NCBI GenBank assembly: GCA_964581895.1
Contig: CAZOPR010000001.1
Location: forward strand, 62,001 to 126,000
Length of the DNA stretch: 64,000 bases
Direction: 5' to 3'
Origin: Exilispira sp964581895
GTDB lineage: Bacteria; Spirochaetota; JAAYUW01
In this document: piece by piece, positions 42,646 through 52,084 of the stretch
Position numbering within the stretch: the stretch's first letter is position 1
Layout of the letters: the number at the start of each line of letters is the position of its first letter
Made by a program: the position numbers and the translations under genes
The notes under the pieces: generated by a model
The model's input: only the letters and a program-made list of their open reading frames with translations
The model's database searches: none
What the model was told of the DNA's origin: nothing

Positions 42646-43761
42646 TCACCTGTTAAAATTAAATATATTAGATAAATTGTCAATTTTATTTGGTAATTTA
42701 CCAAAAGTTTTCAAATAAATTTTATCAGATTCCATACAATAGTAAAGAGGGAAAGTACATTTTCTCTTATTATAAATATCTACAATTTTTTTATAAATTT
42801 TTAATCTTTCATCAATAAAATATCTAATTTTGCCATCGAGACCTTTTATTGTCTCATAATTCAAAAGAATTCTTCCTTCATCACTTTTTCTTAAATTTTC
42901 CATCATATCGGCATGATATCTTAATGTACCAAGGGAAAACCAGGCAATTGAATTACCAGCAAGCTCAATTATTTCATTGAAAAGTTTTAAATATTCGTCT
43001 TCATCTGAACTTAAAGTTAAAATAATTGGATCAAAGTGAAAAGAGACCTTCCAACCATTTTTTATTAATATTTTTGCAGCTTCTAACCTTTCTTTTATAG
43101 TTGAAGAAAAAGGTTCTAAAATTTTTGAAATATTTTGCGGATTAACAGAAAAACCTGTAACTATGTTATTTAAAGGTTTTCTTTTTAAAAATGGTTCAAT
43201 ATAATTTGTTTTTGTCTTAAATTCAAAGGTGATATTCGGTCTAGATTCAAGGTAATCCATAACAATATCAGAGTAATTTGTAAATGGATCATATAAAAGT
43301 GAATCAGATAATTCTCCACTTCCCAATCTTAATCTTTCAAACTTGTTAATTTCATTCAGAAAATTATCAATATCATAATAGATTGTAATATTGTTGTTTT
43401 TAAGGTAAAACTTAAGAAAACAATAAGTACATCCAAGATTGCAATTTACATAAAAGGTTGTTATAAAGTAATTACAGCAAATATAATTGGGTGTTCCAGG
43501 ACATTTTTTAATATATATTCCAGGATTTTTTTGAATAATCAAATTATATGAATCATCTATATTGTTTTTGTCCTGTTGATTGAATTTTATTATATTTTCA
43601 TTTTCTATATAATCTATTTTTATATTTTCATCACTATTTCTATTTAGCTTTGTAATGTTGTCTATTATTTTTTCAATATTATCTTGTTGAAAATTATTGT
43701 AGCTCCCTTTTTCTATATAGATATTTTTTATCTTAGGAAGTTTTGAAAGTATATTAGTCAT
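42646..43761 (-). CDS. Radical SAM protein of the spore photoproduct lyase (SplB) family
   Basis: The 371-residue product has the radical SAM cluster motif at Cys107, Cys111 and Cys114 (NCNLGCTYCF). The general order and motifs match SplB-like enzymes (FFKTKTNY-type strand, GFSVNPQNISKILEPFSST, WKVSFHFDPIIL, GTLRYHADMM). True SplB repairs the spore photoproduct in DNA of endospore formers; this organism is not expected to sporulate. SplB-like proteins in non-spore formers have no settled function. Two neighbouring cysteines at 95-96 (YICCNYF) are extra. It is followed 24 bases later by the J protein gene. Confidence 0.85.
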   Translation of the reverse strand: MTNILSKLPKIKNIYIEKGSYNNFQQDNIEKIIDNITKLNRNSDENIKIDYIENENIIKFNQQDKNNIDDSYNLIIQKNPGIYIKKCPGTPNYICCNYFITTFYVNCNLGCTYCFLKFYLKNNNITIYYDIDNFLNEINKFERLRLGSGELSDSLLYDPFTNYSDIVMDYLESRPNITFEFKTKTNYIEPFLKRKPLNNIVTGFSVNPQNISKILEPFSSTIKERLEAAKILIKNGWKVSFHFDPIILTLSSDEDEYLKLFNEIIELAGNSIAWFSLGTLRYHADMMENLRKSDEGRILLNYETIKGLDGKIRYFIDERLKIYKKIVDIYNKRKCTFPLYYCMESDKIYLKTFGKLPNKIDNLSNIFNFNR

Positions 43762-43828
43762 TCATTTTCCTTATCTTAATTAAATGTATTTATAAAATTT
43801 TTAAAAATCAATAACTAAAAGCCAAAAA

Positions 43829-44872
43829 TCAAAAATCAAAAAGATTATCCTTGTTTTCCAAAATTTTAATAATCTCATCTTTTAAGATCTCTAGTTCTTT
43901 TTGCTCTTTAATATTAGCAGAAATTGAAAATTCATTTTTTTCAAAAAATAGAGATGGTTTTATATTTATAAGACCAAGATTTAATGAACTTACAATCTTA
44001 TTAAAATTTTCATATTTTTTTGAATAAGATGGATTAATTATTTTATTTATGATATTTGATAGTTTTATTTCTTTTTGAGAACTTGTTATTTTTGAATCGT
44101 TAAAAAAAACATCTTCTTTTTCAACGATCATTAAAAACTCATCTAATTTTTGTAAATCAATCAATCTATAAATTTCGAAAATAAACCTTCTTAACCTATT
44201 TTTATTTAGCTTGCAGATTAAAATATATTTAATAATTTCATTTAATTTTGGGAAAAAGGTAAACTTATCGATAATATTTTTTAGCTCAAAAAGCAAAGAT
44301 TTATCGGCATCTATTGTTATAAGATAGATATAAAATTCTTTTGGTATTGAATCCTTTTTTTCAAGAAAACTATAAAATTTGAAACTATCTTTTAAATATT
44401 TAAAAATTTTAATATTATCTTTTGTCAATAAGTATAATAAATAAAGCAAAATTGCAGGTTTGCTTTCGAATCTATTTTTAAAAAAGGAGAATATAAAAAT
44501 AAAAGAAAATATCTTGTAAAAATCATCTTTAGTAAAAAAATCATTTTTATAATTTTTTGTATTTAAATTTAATATAATTTCACTTAATATTTTAATGATT
44601 TGATAACAATCGCTAGTATATGACTTTTTATCCTCAATCATTTCTTTGATTGAAGAAAGTTCATATTCAACTATTAAACTTTTTAAGTTACAATTATTTT
44701 TATATGAGTCTTCAATTAAAACTATTGGAATATAACCATCATCATCTGTTTTCAAAAATATTGAGGTTGGAAAATCAATAAAAGAACTTTTCTCGATAAT
44801 AGAAAAGTCGATAAATGGCTCGAAGTTTTTGTTTATTTTTTCTATTTCTATCATTTGAAAGTTAATAATCAT
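43829..44872 (-). CDS. Unrecognised helical protein
   Basis: The start is set at ATG 44872, which has GGAG seven bases upstream; an in-frame TTG 24 bases earlier is less likely. The 347-residue product is rich in Ile, Lys, Phe and Asn, has no signal peptide and is probably all-helical after the first 60 residues (IIKILSEIILNLNTKNYKND, LLYLLYLLTKDNIKIFKYL). No motif is recognised. It lies between two unrecognised genes upstream and the SplB-like gene downstream on the same strand. Extreme AT content drives the composition. Confidence 0.65.
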   Translation of the reverse strand: MIINFQMIEIEKINKNFEPFIDFSIIEKSSFIDFPTSIFLKTDDDGYIPIVLIEDSYKNNCNLKSLIVEYELSSIKEMIEDKKSYTSDCYQIIKILSEIILNLNTKNYKNDFFTKDDFYKIFSFIFIFSFFKNRFESKPAILLYLLYLLTKDNIKIFKYLKDSFKFYSFLEKKDSIPKEFYIYLITIDADKSLLFELKNIIDKFTFFPKLNEIIKYILICKLNKNRLRRFIFEIYRLIDLQKLDEFLMIVEKEDVFFNDSKITSSQKEIKLSNIINKIINPSYSKKYENFNKIVSSLNLGLINIKPSLFFEKNEFSISANIKEQKELEILKDEIIKILENKDNLFDF

Positions 44873-44988
44873 AAAAAATCTCCATAAAGAAAACAAAATA
44901 TTAGGATCATTAAGTAAAAAAATAAGATTTTTATTTTACATTTTTAATAATTTTCAAGTTTAAATTTTACATTTTTTTATTCAAGGTT

Positions 44989-45744
44989 TCAATCAGGTAT
45001 AATAGAAGGTATGAAAGAAGGAATTAATGTGAGAAGCAAAGCTACAAAATCAAGATAATATTCATTTTTAGAGTAATTTTCTTCAATCTCAATAAAAATG
45101 TATCCCTGATTTTTATTTTTTAGAAAAAGTGGGAAGATAAAGTAATTTTCCTTGAATATTTCATCATTCAATAAAGAATTGATTTTGGCTAAAGAAAAAT
45201 TATTTTCAAATTGCTCTGGAAAATTATTAGAAAAAATTTCAATCTTTTTTTTAACATCATCCTGTATATTAAAGGAATGAACAATTTTATTTTGTAAAAA
45301 AATATAGTAAGACTTAAAATAATAAAAGGTAGAAAGATTTTTATCAAGATAAAAAAAAAGATCTTTTTCATCATGGATATAGATTAAATTTTTAAGAAAT
45401 ATTTTGGTATTGGATAATAATTTATCAAGAATATTTATTTCAGAGTAGTTTATTTTTTTATCATTTGTTTCAACTTTTTTCTTATTAAAAAGATTTTCTA
45501 TTTCACTTTTTTGAATTCTTATAGAATTTAAGTTATCCAGATTTTCCTTTATTTCAGGATTTTGTTTGTCAACTTTAAAAAAAGATTGATTTGACAATGG
45601 TCTTTTTTTATCGTCATTAGATGAAGAATCATCTTTTTTAGATAAAGCTTTTGTAAACTCTTCTTGGGATATTAATATTTCAGATAAATCCTTTTGTTTC
45701 ATTATTCTATTAAAAATTTTTTCGGCTTTTTCTGATAAGCTCAT
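44989..45744 (-). CDS. Unrecognised protein, possibly with a GAF-like C-terminal domain
   Basis: The 251-residue product has a charged, Lys/Asp/Ser-rich N-terminal half without structure. From residue 105 it becomes a mixed alpha/beta domain (ILDKLLSNTKIFLKNLIYIH, then NFPEQFENNFSLAKINSLLN and NQGYIFIEIEENY) whose order resembles a GAF domain ending in a helix. The final segment FVALLLTLIPSFIPSIIPD is hydrophobic. The GAF suggestion is weak. The gene starts 22 bases after the upstream stop, and that spacer repeats the AATGATAAATAA end of the upstream gene. Confidence 0.65.
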   Translation of the reverse strand: MSLSEKAEKIFNRIMKQKDLSEILISQEEFTKALSKKDDSSSNDDKKRPLSNQSFFKVDKQNPEIKENLDNLNSIRIQKSEIENLFNKKKVETNDKKINYSEINILDKLLSNTKIFLKNLIYIHDEKDLFFYLDKNLSTFYYFKSYYIFLQNKIVHSFNIQDDVKKKIEIFSNNFPEQFENNFSLAKINSLLNDEIFKENYFIFPLFLKNKNQGYIFIEIEENYSKNEYYLDFVALLLTLIPSFIPSIIPD

Positions 45745-45765
45745 TTCTTTTATTTATCATTTTTC

Positions 45766-46446
45766 TTATTTATCATTATTTTCATTTTTCAATTCGTCCA
45801 ATACTTTTTTATATAGTTTGTAATAATCAGATTTTACAAATTCTTCAATTTTATCTTCAGGTAAAGCATCAAGTAGTTCATCTAAATAATTTACAACAGA
45901 TTTTATTTCTTTTATACTTAAATTTTCATCAGATTTTTCATCTGATTCAATTTCTTTTAATAAATTTAAATCCTTTTGATAATTTTCTTCATTATTTTTT
46001 TCAGTAAGTTTTTCTTCATCTTCATTTTCAATTATCTGTAGCTCATCATCTAATAAGATATTTTCATCTTTGTTTAAAATATTAGTCGTTTTAGCTTCGG
46101 AAAACTTATCAAGTAATGCATTTCTTTCAGTGTTGTAATTAAAAGAATCAATTTTATCACTTTTTTCATCTATATAATATTTTAATTTACTTTTTTTTTT
46201 ATATTCTTCTTCAAGTTCAGTAACAGAAAAAACCGCTATAATATCTCCAAAATTATCTTTATTCATAGAAACATTTTCCTCTACAATATTATTTAAATCT
46301 ATATCTTTGTTTTTCCCTCTGTTTAATATATCTTTATGCTCTGATTGGTCAATTATTGAAAACAGCTCTTCTTTAGATAAAGCAATATCTGTTTTTAAAT
46401 CTTCATCAAGATTAAAAAAATTATCATTATTATTAAACTCAGACAT
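45766..46446 (-). CDS. Acidic unrecognised protein, first gene of a minus-strand set
   Basis: The 226-residue product is very acidic (Glu, Asp, Asn) and mostly disordered. Two blocks look structured: the N-terminal IALSKEELFSIIDQSEHKDI and the C-terminal VVNYLDELLDALPEDKIEEF with VKSDYYKLYKKVLDEL. The latter Leu-Pro-Glu-x-x-Ile-x-x-Phe pattern is reminiscent of a short C-terminal motif in other spirochaete hypothetical proteins, from memory only. A GGGAGA site lies 6 bases before the ATG. It starts a likely operon with the two following hypothetical genes. The 192-base divergent spacer carries the promoter of the opposite gene. Confidence 0.65.
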   Translation of the reverse strand: MSEFNNNDNFFNLDEDLKTDIALSKEELFSIIDQSEHKDILNRGKNKDIDLNNIVEENVSMNKDNFGDIIAVFSVTELEEEYKKKSKLKYYIDEKSDKIDSFNYNTERNALLDKFSEAKTTNILNKDENILLDDELQIIENEDEEKLTEKNNEENYQKDLNLLKEIESDEKSDENLSIKEIKSVVNYLDELLDALPEDKIEEFVKSDYYKLYKKVLDELKNENNDK

Positions 46447-46563
46447 AAATCGAATCTCCCAATTATTTACCTTTTTTAAATAATCTTATCCTCTGTAAGA
46501 GTTTAATAAATTTTTACTAAAATATCAAGTGAAAATAACACATTTTAAAAAATAACTTAAAAC

Positions 46564-46591
46564 TTGAAAAGTATTATAAAGTAAGTATAAT
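46564..46591 (+). promoter_or_regulatory. Sigma-70-type promoter of the secreted-protein gene at 46639
   Basis: TTGAAA (46564-46569) and a perfect TATAAT (46586-46591) are separated by 16 bases. The start codon GTG 46639 and its AAAGGAT site follow about 45 bases downstream. This is the clearest promoter in the window. Confidence 0.65.
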
Positions 46592-46638
46592 AAATATGAC
46601 GAAATATAAAAAAATTACTAAAAATTAAAGGATAATTC

Positions 46639-47271
46639 GTGAGAAAACTTAAAATAGAAAAATTACCTTTTATTCTATTAATTTTAATTTTTATTTTGTC
46701 TTATCTTATATTTAATAATAATATTGTTTATGCACAGAATTTAACATTCGGCTTAGGTGTTGGTTATACAGATATTTTTAGCAAAGGTTCTAATAATTTA
46801 AATACATACCTTATAACGCCTCAACCAGCCATTGGTTATGAGATATTTAGTTATTTTTCTTTACCTTTTTTAAAATACATTGATTTAATTTTAGGGATAA
46901 AAGTCATTTCTAAGGGTTTTTTATATTCTGAAAATAAAAAATATGAAATAGTTTATCTTCAACCTATTTTCAAACTACGATTTTTATACTTTAAAAATTT
47001 ATATTCTAGAGCTTTTTTTGAAATTGGATTGGATATTTCTGGAAATTTAATTTATGATTTTATATTGAATTATAATGATTTTTCTATCTCTTATGATGAT
47101 AATATTTTTATAAATCAGCATGATAATTCTTTTGATTTAGGAACTGGAATTATTTTTAAAAATATAATTTTTTCATTAAACATATATTTACAATTTGACA
47201 ATGTTAAGAATGTTAATGATGTTTATTTTTCTAATTATTCTATGTTATTTTCTATTGGTATTATTTTATAG
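46639..47271 (+). CDS. Secreted, probably outer-membrane barrel protein
   Basis: Translation begins at GTG 46639 with AAAGGAT 6 bases upstream. The 210-residue product has a long signal peptide (about residues 1-33, ending VYAQN) and then alternating aromatic/polar strands, beginning LTFGLGVGYTDIF and ending MLFSIGIIL. This pattern fits a small 8-strand beta-barrel such as porin or OmpA/W-like proteins. No family is recognised. It heads a block of envelope genes running to 52084. Confidence 0.7.
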   Translation: MRKLKIEKLPFILLILIFILSYLIFNNNIVYAQNLTFGLGVGYTDIFSKGSNNLNTYLITPQPAIGYEIFSYFSLPFLKYIDLILGIKVISKGFLYSENKKYEIVYLQPIFKLRFLYFKNLYSRAFFEIGLDISGNLIYDFILNYNDFSISYDDNIFINQHDNSFDLGTGIIFKNIIFSLNIYLQFDNVKNVNDVYFSNYSMLFSIGIIL

Positions 47272-47295
47272 TTTTAATAATTCATTGGAGAATTA

Positions 47296-48315
47296 ATGAA
47301 AAAAAAACTTTTTAATTTAGCTATATTTCTTTTTTCTATCTTATTCATATTTCTTTTTACTTTTAACCTTTATGCACAAGATTTGAAATACAATGAGGTT
47401 AAAAATAAAGGGATTTTATTGGATTCTGATTTAGCTTCACATCAAATATTTATAGTGATTGGCAATCTTACTTCTGATTATCTGATATCTGATATATATA
47501 TATACGGTAAATTTTTTCTTGATTTTTCTCAGTTAGAATTTGGTAAAATTATTTATAAATCAGATTCCAGTAAGATTTTCTTGCAATTTGCAAGTTACAA
47601 AAACTATTATAATCAAGATGAGCAATATCCTTATTGTGAAAAATTCCAGATTCAAATTAGATCTGATGATATTTCAAAGATTATGGAAAATAAAAATGAA
47701 ACTATATATTTTCAATTTACAGGTAAATATGGCGTAATAAATGCCAGATTAAATAAAAAATTTATCAGTGCTATAGAAAAACTTTCTGTAAATGATGAAG
47801 AAACTAACAATTATATAAGTATAAATACAAGACCTTATACTTTGTTTTTAATATTATATCCAATAAATATCTACTATAGCTTTGACAATCAAAATCCTGT
47901 GATTAATGATTTTGCAAGTTCTCTTTTATTTCATAACAACAGTTCTTTAGAAGTGGGGATATATATTAAAATACCTATTTTAAGTGCAATATCAATATAT
48001 TATTCCTATGCAAATATTTTCGACTGGGAAGATGACTTTGAAATTTCTAGAATTTTGGGGTTAAAAATATATCTTACGATTTTTGACTTTTCCGAATCAG
48101 TTTTTTTAAGATTTAGTGCATTTGCTGGATTATTGGCTTATTCTAGAAATTACGAATCAATTCAAAGTTATGATCTTAGTTATATTTTTTCTCTTAACTT
48201 AGGATTCCCGATAACATCTGGTATTGAGTATATAGCTTCTATTTCTATAGGTAAAATGGAGTATTCCGATGCTGTAGTATTATTTCAAATGGCGATAATA
48301 GTAAATCTATTTTAA
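47296..48315 (+). CDS. Secreted two-domain protein with C-terminal barrel-like region
   Basis: The 339-residue product has a signal peptide (about 1-28, ending LYAQD). Residues 35-165 form a beta-rich periplasmic-type domain, and the rest shows barrel-like strands (NSSLEVGIYIKIPILSAISI, then GFPITSGIEYIASISIGK) ending in NLF with a terminal Phe. The layout, signal peptide then beta domain then barrel, is shared with the gene at 50996. Function is unknown. It follows the previous gene by 24 bases with TTGGAGAAT as ribosome binding site, so they are likely co-transcribed. Confidence 0.68.
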   Translation: MKKKLFNLAIFLFSILFIFLFTFNLYAQDLKYNEVKNKGILLDSDLASHQIFIVIGNLTSDYLISDIYIYGKFFLDFSQLEFGKIIYKSDSSKIFLQFASYKNYYNQDEQYPYCEKFQIQIRSDDISKIMENKNETIYFQFTGKYGVINARLNKKFISAIEKLSVNDEETNNYISINTRPYTLFLILYPINIYYSFDNQNPVINDFASSLLFHNNSSLEVGIYIKIPILSAISIYYSYANIFDWEDDFEISRILGLKIYLTIFDFSESVFLRFSAFAGLLAYSRNYESIQSYDLSYIFSLNLGFPITSGIEYIASISIGKMEYSDAVVLFQMAIIVNLF

Positions 48316-48324
48316 AAAATTATT

Positions 48325-48855
48325 TTAAAAAACTATATACTGCAAGATTGTCTGCAGCTTTTTTTCTCCGATTCCTTTTACATTTAATAAATCATTTGGT
48401 GATGAAAAAGGTCCATTTTCATTTCTATAATCTATTATTCTTTGAGCTAAAACCGGACCAATACCAGGGATTGCACATAATTGCTCTAAATTAGCTGTAT
48501 TTATATTTATAGGAAATTTTATCTCTTCTTTTTTAAAATCTTCTTTTTTACTATTTCCCTTATTATCTTCCAAATTAACTTTTTTAGCTGAATCAAAACA
48601 GGTTAGTTTATCTTTGTTAGAATTTAAATCATAGTTATTTTTATCAGCATTTAATGTTTCACTTATTTGATCCAACAAATTTGAATTTTCATTTTCAATC
48701 ATAACTATACTTTTGTTAGAGTTATTCATATTTTCATTGACTATCGTTTTTAACTTATTGTTTAAATTTATTTCAATAAATATCTTGTTTACTAAAATGA
48801 TGGCAAACAAAAGAAACAAAAAATAGAGGTATCTTTTAAGTAAAAACTTATTCAT
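48325..48855 (-). CDS. ComEA-like helix-hairpin-helix DNA-binding protein
   Basis: The 176-residue product has an N-terminal membrane helix (about residues 8-27), a polar linker and a C-terminal tandem helix-hairpin-helix domain: INTANLEQLCAIPGIGPVLA followed by NENGPFSSPNDLLNVKGIGE. This is the ComEA arrangement, a membrane-anchored double-stranded DNA receptor in natural transformation. Whether this organism is competent cannot be told here; comEC is not in the window. It is the only minus-strand gene inside the envelope block and converges on the preceding gene with a 9-base gap. Confidence 0.88.
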   Translation of the reverse strand: MNKFLLKRYLYFLFLLFAIILVNKIFIEINLNNKLKTIVNENMNNSNKSIVMIENENSNLLDQISETLNADKNNYDLNSNKDKLTCFDSAKKVNLEDNKGNSKKEDFKKEEIKFPININTANLEQLCAIPGIGPVLAQRIIDYRNENGPFSSPNDLLNVKGIGEKKLQTILQYIVF

Positions 48856-48910
48856 AACTTTTACTGCAACTTATTTTATAATATATTTTTTATAGATTTC
48901 AAGTAGAATG

Positions 48911-48938
48911 TTGAATTATAAAAATTGTGAATTATTAT
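48911..48938 (+). promoter_or_regulatory. Possible promoter of the secreted-protein gene at 48983
   Basis: TTGAAT (48911-48916) and TATTAT (48933-48938) with a 16-base spacer lie in the 127-base divergent region between the comEA-like gene and the following envelope genes, about 45 bases before the ATG. Confidence 0.4.
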
Positions 48939-48982
48939 TTATATGTAGATAGGATATTTAATTGAATTTATAGGATATATCC

Positions 48983-49591
48983 ATGAAATACATTAAATCT
49001 CTTATTATTATATTTTTTATCTTTTTAATTTTTTTGTTATATTCCACTAAGACTTTTGCCTTTGATTTATATTTTGGACTTGGTATTTTAGGCACGACAT
49101 CTTATCCCATAAATTTAACAAATAATTTTGATATATATATGAAAATTAATGATGGAGAAACTATTTTTATAGGAACCTTCCTTAGATTAAAAAATAATGA
49201 TTTAGTTAGTTTTGAAATAGGGTATCTTTCTAGAGGATTGTGTTCATCTAATGATTATTACTTCTTATTGTTTAATGGTTATGTTAAAACATATTTTTCT
49301 AAAAATATTACAGAAACAAAATTTTTAAGTTATTATTTTAATTTTGGCTTATGGGCTAGCTTTTTAGTTTATTCTGTCTATAAAAATAGGACTTCCTCTG
49401 GTATTATAGATGTTATAGATATTAAAAATTTTTCTTTTTTAAATTGTGGTATTTATCTAAGTTATATGATTAAATTTGGTAAATTTTCTTTTGATATTGG
49501 TACAAATGTAGGTTTTATAGATGATAATTTAAAAGATGAAGATTACTTATTATCAGCGTGGTTTTCTATAGCTTTTATATATTTTTTATAA
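48983..49591 (+). CDS. Secreted barrel-like protein
   Basis: The 202-residue product has a signal peptide (about residues 1-28, ending TFAF) and then strands rich in Phe, Tyr and Gly (LYFGLGILGTTSYPINL, FSFDIGTNVGFIDDN) ending WFSIAFIYFL. It resembles a small outer-membrane barrel and, in overall size and pattern, the gene at 46639. No family is recognised. There is no clear ribosome binding site; TAGGATAT occurs twice in the leader. Confidence 0.65.
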   Translation: MKYIKSLIIIFFIFLIFLLYSTKTFAFDLYFGLGILGTTSYPINLTNNFDIYMKINDGETIFIGTFLRLKNNDLVSFEIGYLSRGLCSSNDYYFLLFNGYVKTYFSKNITETKFLSYYFNFGLWASFLVYSVYKNRTSSGIIDVIDIKNFSFLNCGIYLSYMIKFGKFSFDIGTNVGFIDDNLKDEDYLLSAWFSIAFIYFL

Positions 49592-49669
49592 CTAGTTGCA
49601 TTTTTATATTAAGAGAAGTCAGAAAAAATTTGAATAGAGCTAAATTTTTTTATTTTATGAAGGTAAGAT

Positions 49670-50983
49670 ATGAAAAAACTGATTTTATTTATTATGTTGA
49701 TTTTATTTTTAATATTTTTATTTTCCTGCCAGATTGTTGATCTTCTATTTAGTGGTTCAAAAGATATAAAGTATAATTCAAATTATTTTTCTTTACAACT
49801 TACCTACAATTTACCTATACCAGAAAGAGGAAACAAAATCACATCTTTTGAATTGGGAAATATTTTATTGATATCATACATAGATATAAATTATGGTCAA
49901 ATAAATTTTAAGTATAAAAACTTAAATGAAGAAAATTTAAATAATCAAACTTTTGGGGATATTTTAGATAATACATACTATCTATTTATTTTATCAACTG
50001 GATTTGATTTTTCTAATCCAACTCATCCATATTCATATATTCCTGTTTTTGATAAGTTGGATGAGAATTCTATTGATTTTTACTTTCTTGATTCCACTTA
50101 TTATCTACAAAAAAGGAAGTTAAAACTTTTTTATGATTTTAATTACAATTCATATAATTTTTCTATAAATGATTCTCAAACTTCTTCTTATCCAGTTGAT
50201 TCAGATTTTCCCCAAGATAATAATGCTATATTATATAATCTTAAAAAAAGTGGTAAAATAGGATATATGTCGTTTTATAACAATACTGTGTATATTGTCA
50301 GTTGGGGAAAAGAAGATTTAACGAATTTTAATAGGATTAATTTTATCATTCCTGATTACAATCTTACTCAAAATTTATATTCAACTATGGTTGAATATGA
50401 TACAAATAAAATCTATGTTGCAAGTATTGCATTAAACAATTCAGATGGAGAATACTACCTTATTATATACTCCGTTGACCTTGAAAGTAGGGATTACAAT
50501 AAATTGTATGAGTCCAAATATGAAGGCAAAAAAACCTTTTACTCAACTATAAAGATGAGTTATATCGAGGAAAAGAATAAATTATATATAGCCTGGGGCT
50601 ATAGTAAAGATGGTAAAGATTATGTTTCAATTTCTGAATTTGACTTTAAAACTAAAAAATTAGTAGATAGGTTAAAAATTGATATAAGTGGAAAATATTT
50701 GGTAGATATAGATATAAAAAGATTATTTGCTAGTGGTATCAGTGGTTCAAATTTCTTTATTGTATATCTGGTAAATGATATTAGTGGAAATCAATATAAT
50801 GTTGGTTATGTTAAAACTGATGATTTTTCTGATTCTAACTGGTCTTATAATATTATAAAAGGATTCACTTCTGAATTGATTTTTAGTAATTTTGCTGATT
50901 CTTCTTCATATCTTTTTATTAACTTATCTAGATATGATAACTCAGTACCTCAATTATACTATAATTTATCTTTAATATATTAA
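49670..50983 (+). CDS. Lipoprotein of unknown function, possibly beta-propeller-like
   Basis: The N-terminus MKKLILFIMLILFLIFLFSC is a type II signal peptide with lipobox Leu-Phe-Ser-Cys, so Cys20 should be lipidated. The mature 418 residues consist mostly of beta strands with recurring patterns such as KIYVASIALNNSDGEYYLII and KLYIAWGYSKDGKDYVSISE, which suggests a beta-propeller or a repeat-strand fold. A GAAGGTAAG site precedes the ATG. It probably shares a transcript with the next gene, whose ATG follows 12 bases later. Confidence 0.75.
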   Translation: MKKLILFIMLILFLIFLFSCQIVDLLFSGSKDIKYNSNYFSLQLTYNLPIPERGNKITSFELGNILLISYIDINYGQINFKYKNLNEENLNNQTFGDILDNTYYLFILSTGFDFSNPTHPYSYIPVFDKLDENSIDFYFLDSTYYLQKRKLKLFYDFNYNSYNFSINDSQTSSYPVDSDFPQDNNAILYNLKKSGKIGYMSFYNNTVYIVSWGKEDLTNFNRINFIIPDYNLTQNLYSTMVEYDTNKIYVASIALNNSDGEYYLIIYSVDLESRDYNKLYESKYEGKKTFYSTIKMSYIEEKNKLYIAWGYSKDGKDYVSISEFDFKTKKLVDRLKIDISGKYLVDIDIKRLFASGISGSNFFIVYLVNDISGNQYNVGYVKTDDFSDSNWSYNIIKGFTSELIFSNFADSSSYLFINLSRYDNSVPQLYYNLSLIY

Positions 50984-50995
50984 GAAGGTAGTTTT

Positions 50996-52084
50996 ATGTT
51001 TAATAATAGATTTTTTCAAATTATCTTGATTTTATTCATCTTCTTTTTTTTATTTTCACTAAATTTATTTGCAGAAGAAAAACTATTGTTTAAAACTTCG
51101 ACTATTTCTTTTACTTCATCCGATGCAAAGTATTTTTTTAATATCTGGGCTTCAAAACAAACAATAAAAGAAGATATAATTTATGAAATTGGTTTACAAG
51201 TTGGATCAAAATTGTTTTTAAATCTTTCTAAAGCCAAATTTATAATAAAAACCGAAGCAAATGAAATAAGACTTACCCCTATAAAAAAAGGGTATAAAAG
51301 ATGGTTTGACAAAGATAAGAACCTCTGGATAGAACAATTTATTTTTAGTTGTAAAAACAAAGATTTTGAAAGTTATCTGCATAGTTCTTTAAGCCTATTA
51401 ATTATTAAGACAGATGAGATTTTTATAACAGTGGATATGCCTGAAGAGTTTAAAAAAAGTATTATGGATTTTATAAATTATATGAAGACAGCAGGATTGG
51501 ATATAGAAGAAAAAGATAAACCAAAGATATTTTTAGGTTTTTCTCAGCTTACTTTCCCATCGGTAACAATTGTAAATAGTGTTTTTTCTGATTTTAACAT
51601 TCTTAGTGGAACAACTTTGCATTTATGGGATCCTATTTTTGCTTTCAATTTTGTATCTGATTTTTTCTCTTTTCAGTTAGCTTTGCCTATTAATTTTTTA
51701 TTCTTCTCAGGTATAAATCTATCCATTTTTTATTTACAATATCCATTTAATATCGCTAATAGCAATAATTTATATTTATTTAATTTTATTGGTGTTTTCG
51801 CCGGTCTTACAATGAAGTTTTTTACTCTTTTTAAGGTTATTACTTTCTCTTTTAGCTTTTTACCTGGAATATTTATTTCAACTTTATATGACACAAATGA
51901 AAATCTTCTATATCCAATTTTTAATCAAAATATAATTATTAAAATGTTTGGTTTTCAAACTGACTTAAATCTTGATTTTAAGATATCGGAAGATTTTATA
52001 ATGAGTCTGGTTTTTAATACATGCTTAAATCTATATGGTGCTGTATACTATAGTATAGATTTGCAGACAAAAATAGGTTTTTAA
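50996..52084 (+). CDS. Secreted two-domain protein with C-terminal barrel-like region
   Basis: The 362-residue product has a signal peptide (about 1-26, ending LFAEE), a soluble alpha/beta domain to about residue 175, and from PKIFLGFSQLTFPSVTIVN onward barrel-like strands ending in DLQTKIGF with terminal Phe. The same overall layout is seen in the gene at 47296. An AGAAGGTAG site precedes the ATG. The stop codon overlaps that of the convergent pyruvate kinase gene by three bases, without an intervening terminator. Confidence 0.68.
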   Translation: MFNNRFFQIILILFIFFFLFSLNLFAEEKLLFKTSTISFTSSDAKYFFNIWASKQTIKEDIIYEIGLQVGSKLFLNLSKAKFIIKTEANEIRLTPIKKGYKRWFDKDKNLWIEQFIFSCKNKDFESYLHSSLSLLIIKTDEIFITVDMPEEFKKSIMDFINYMKTAGLDIEEKDKPKIFLGFSQLTFPSVTIVNSVFSDFNILSGTTLHLWDPIFAFNFVSDFFSFQLALPINFLFFSGINLSIFYLQYPFNIANSNNLYLFNFIGVFAGLTMKFFTLFKVITFSFSFLPGIFISTLYDTNENLLYPIFNQNIIIKMFGFQTDLNLDFKISEDFIMSLVFNTCLNLYGAVYYSIDLQTKIGF

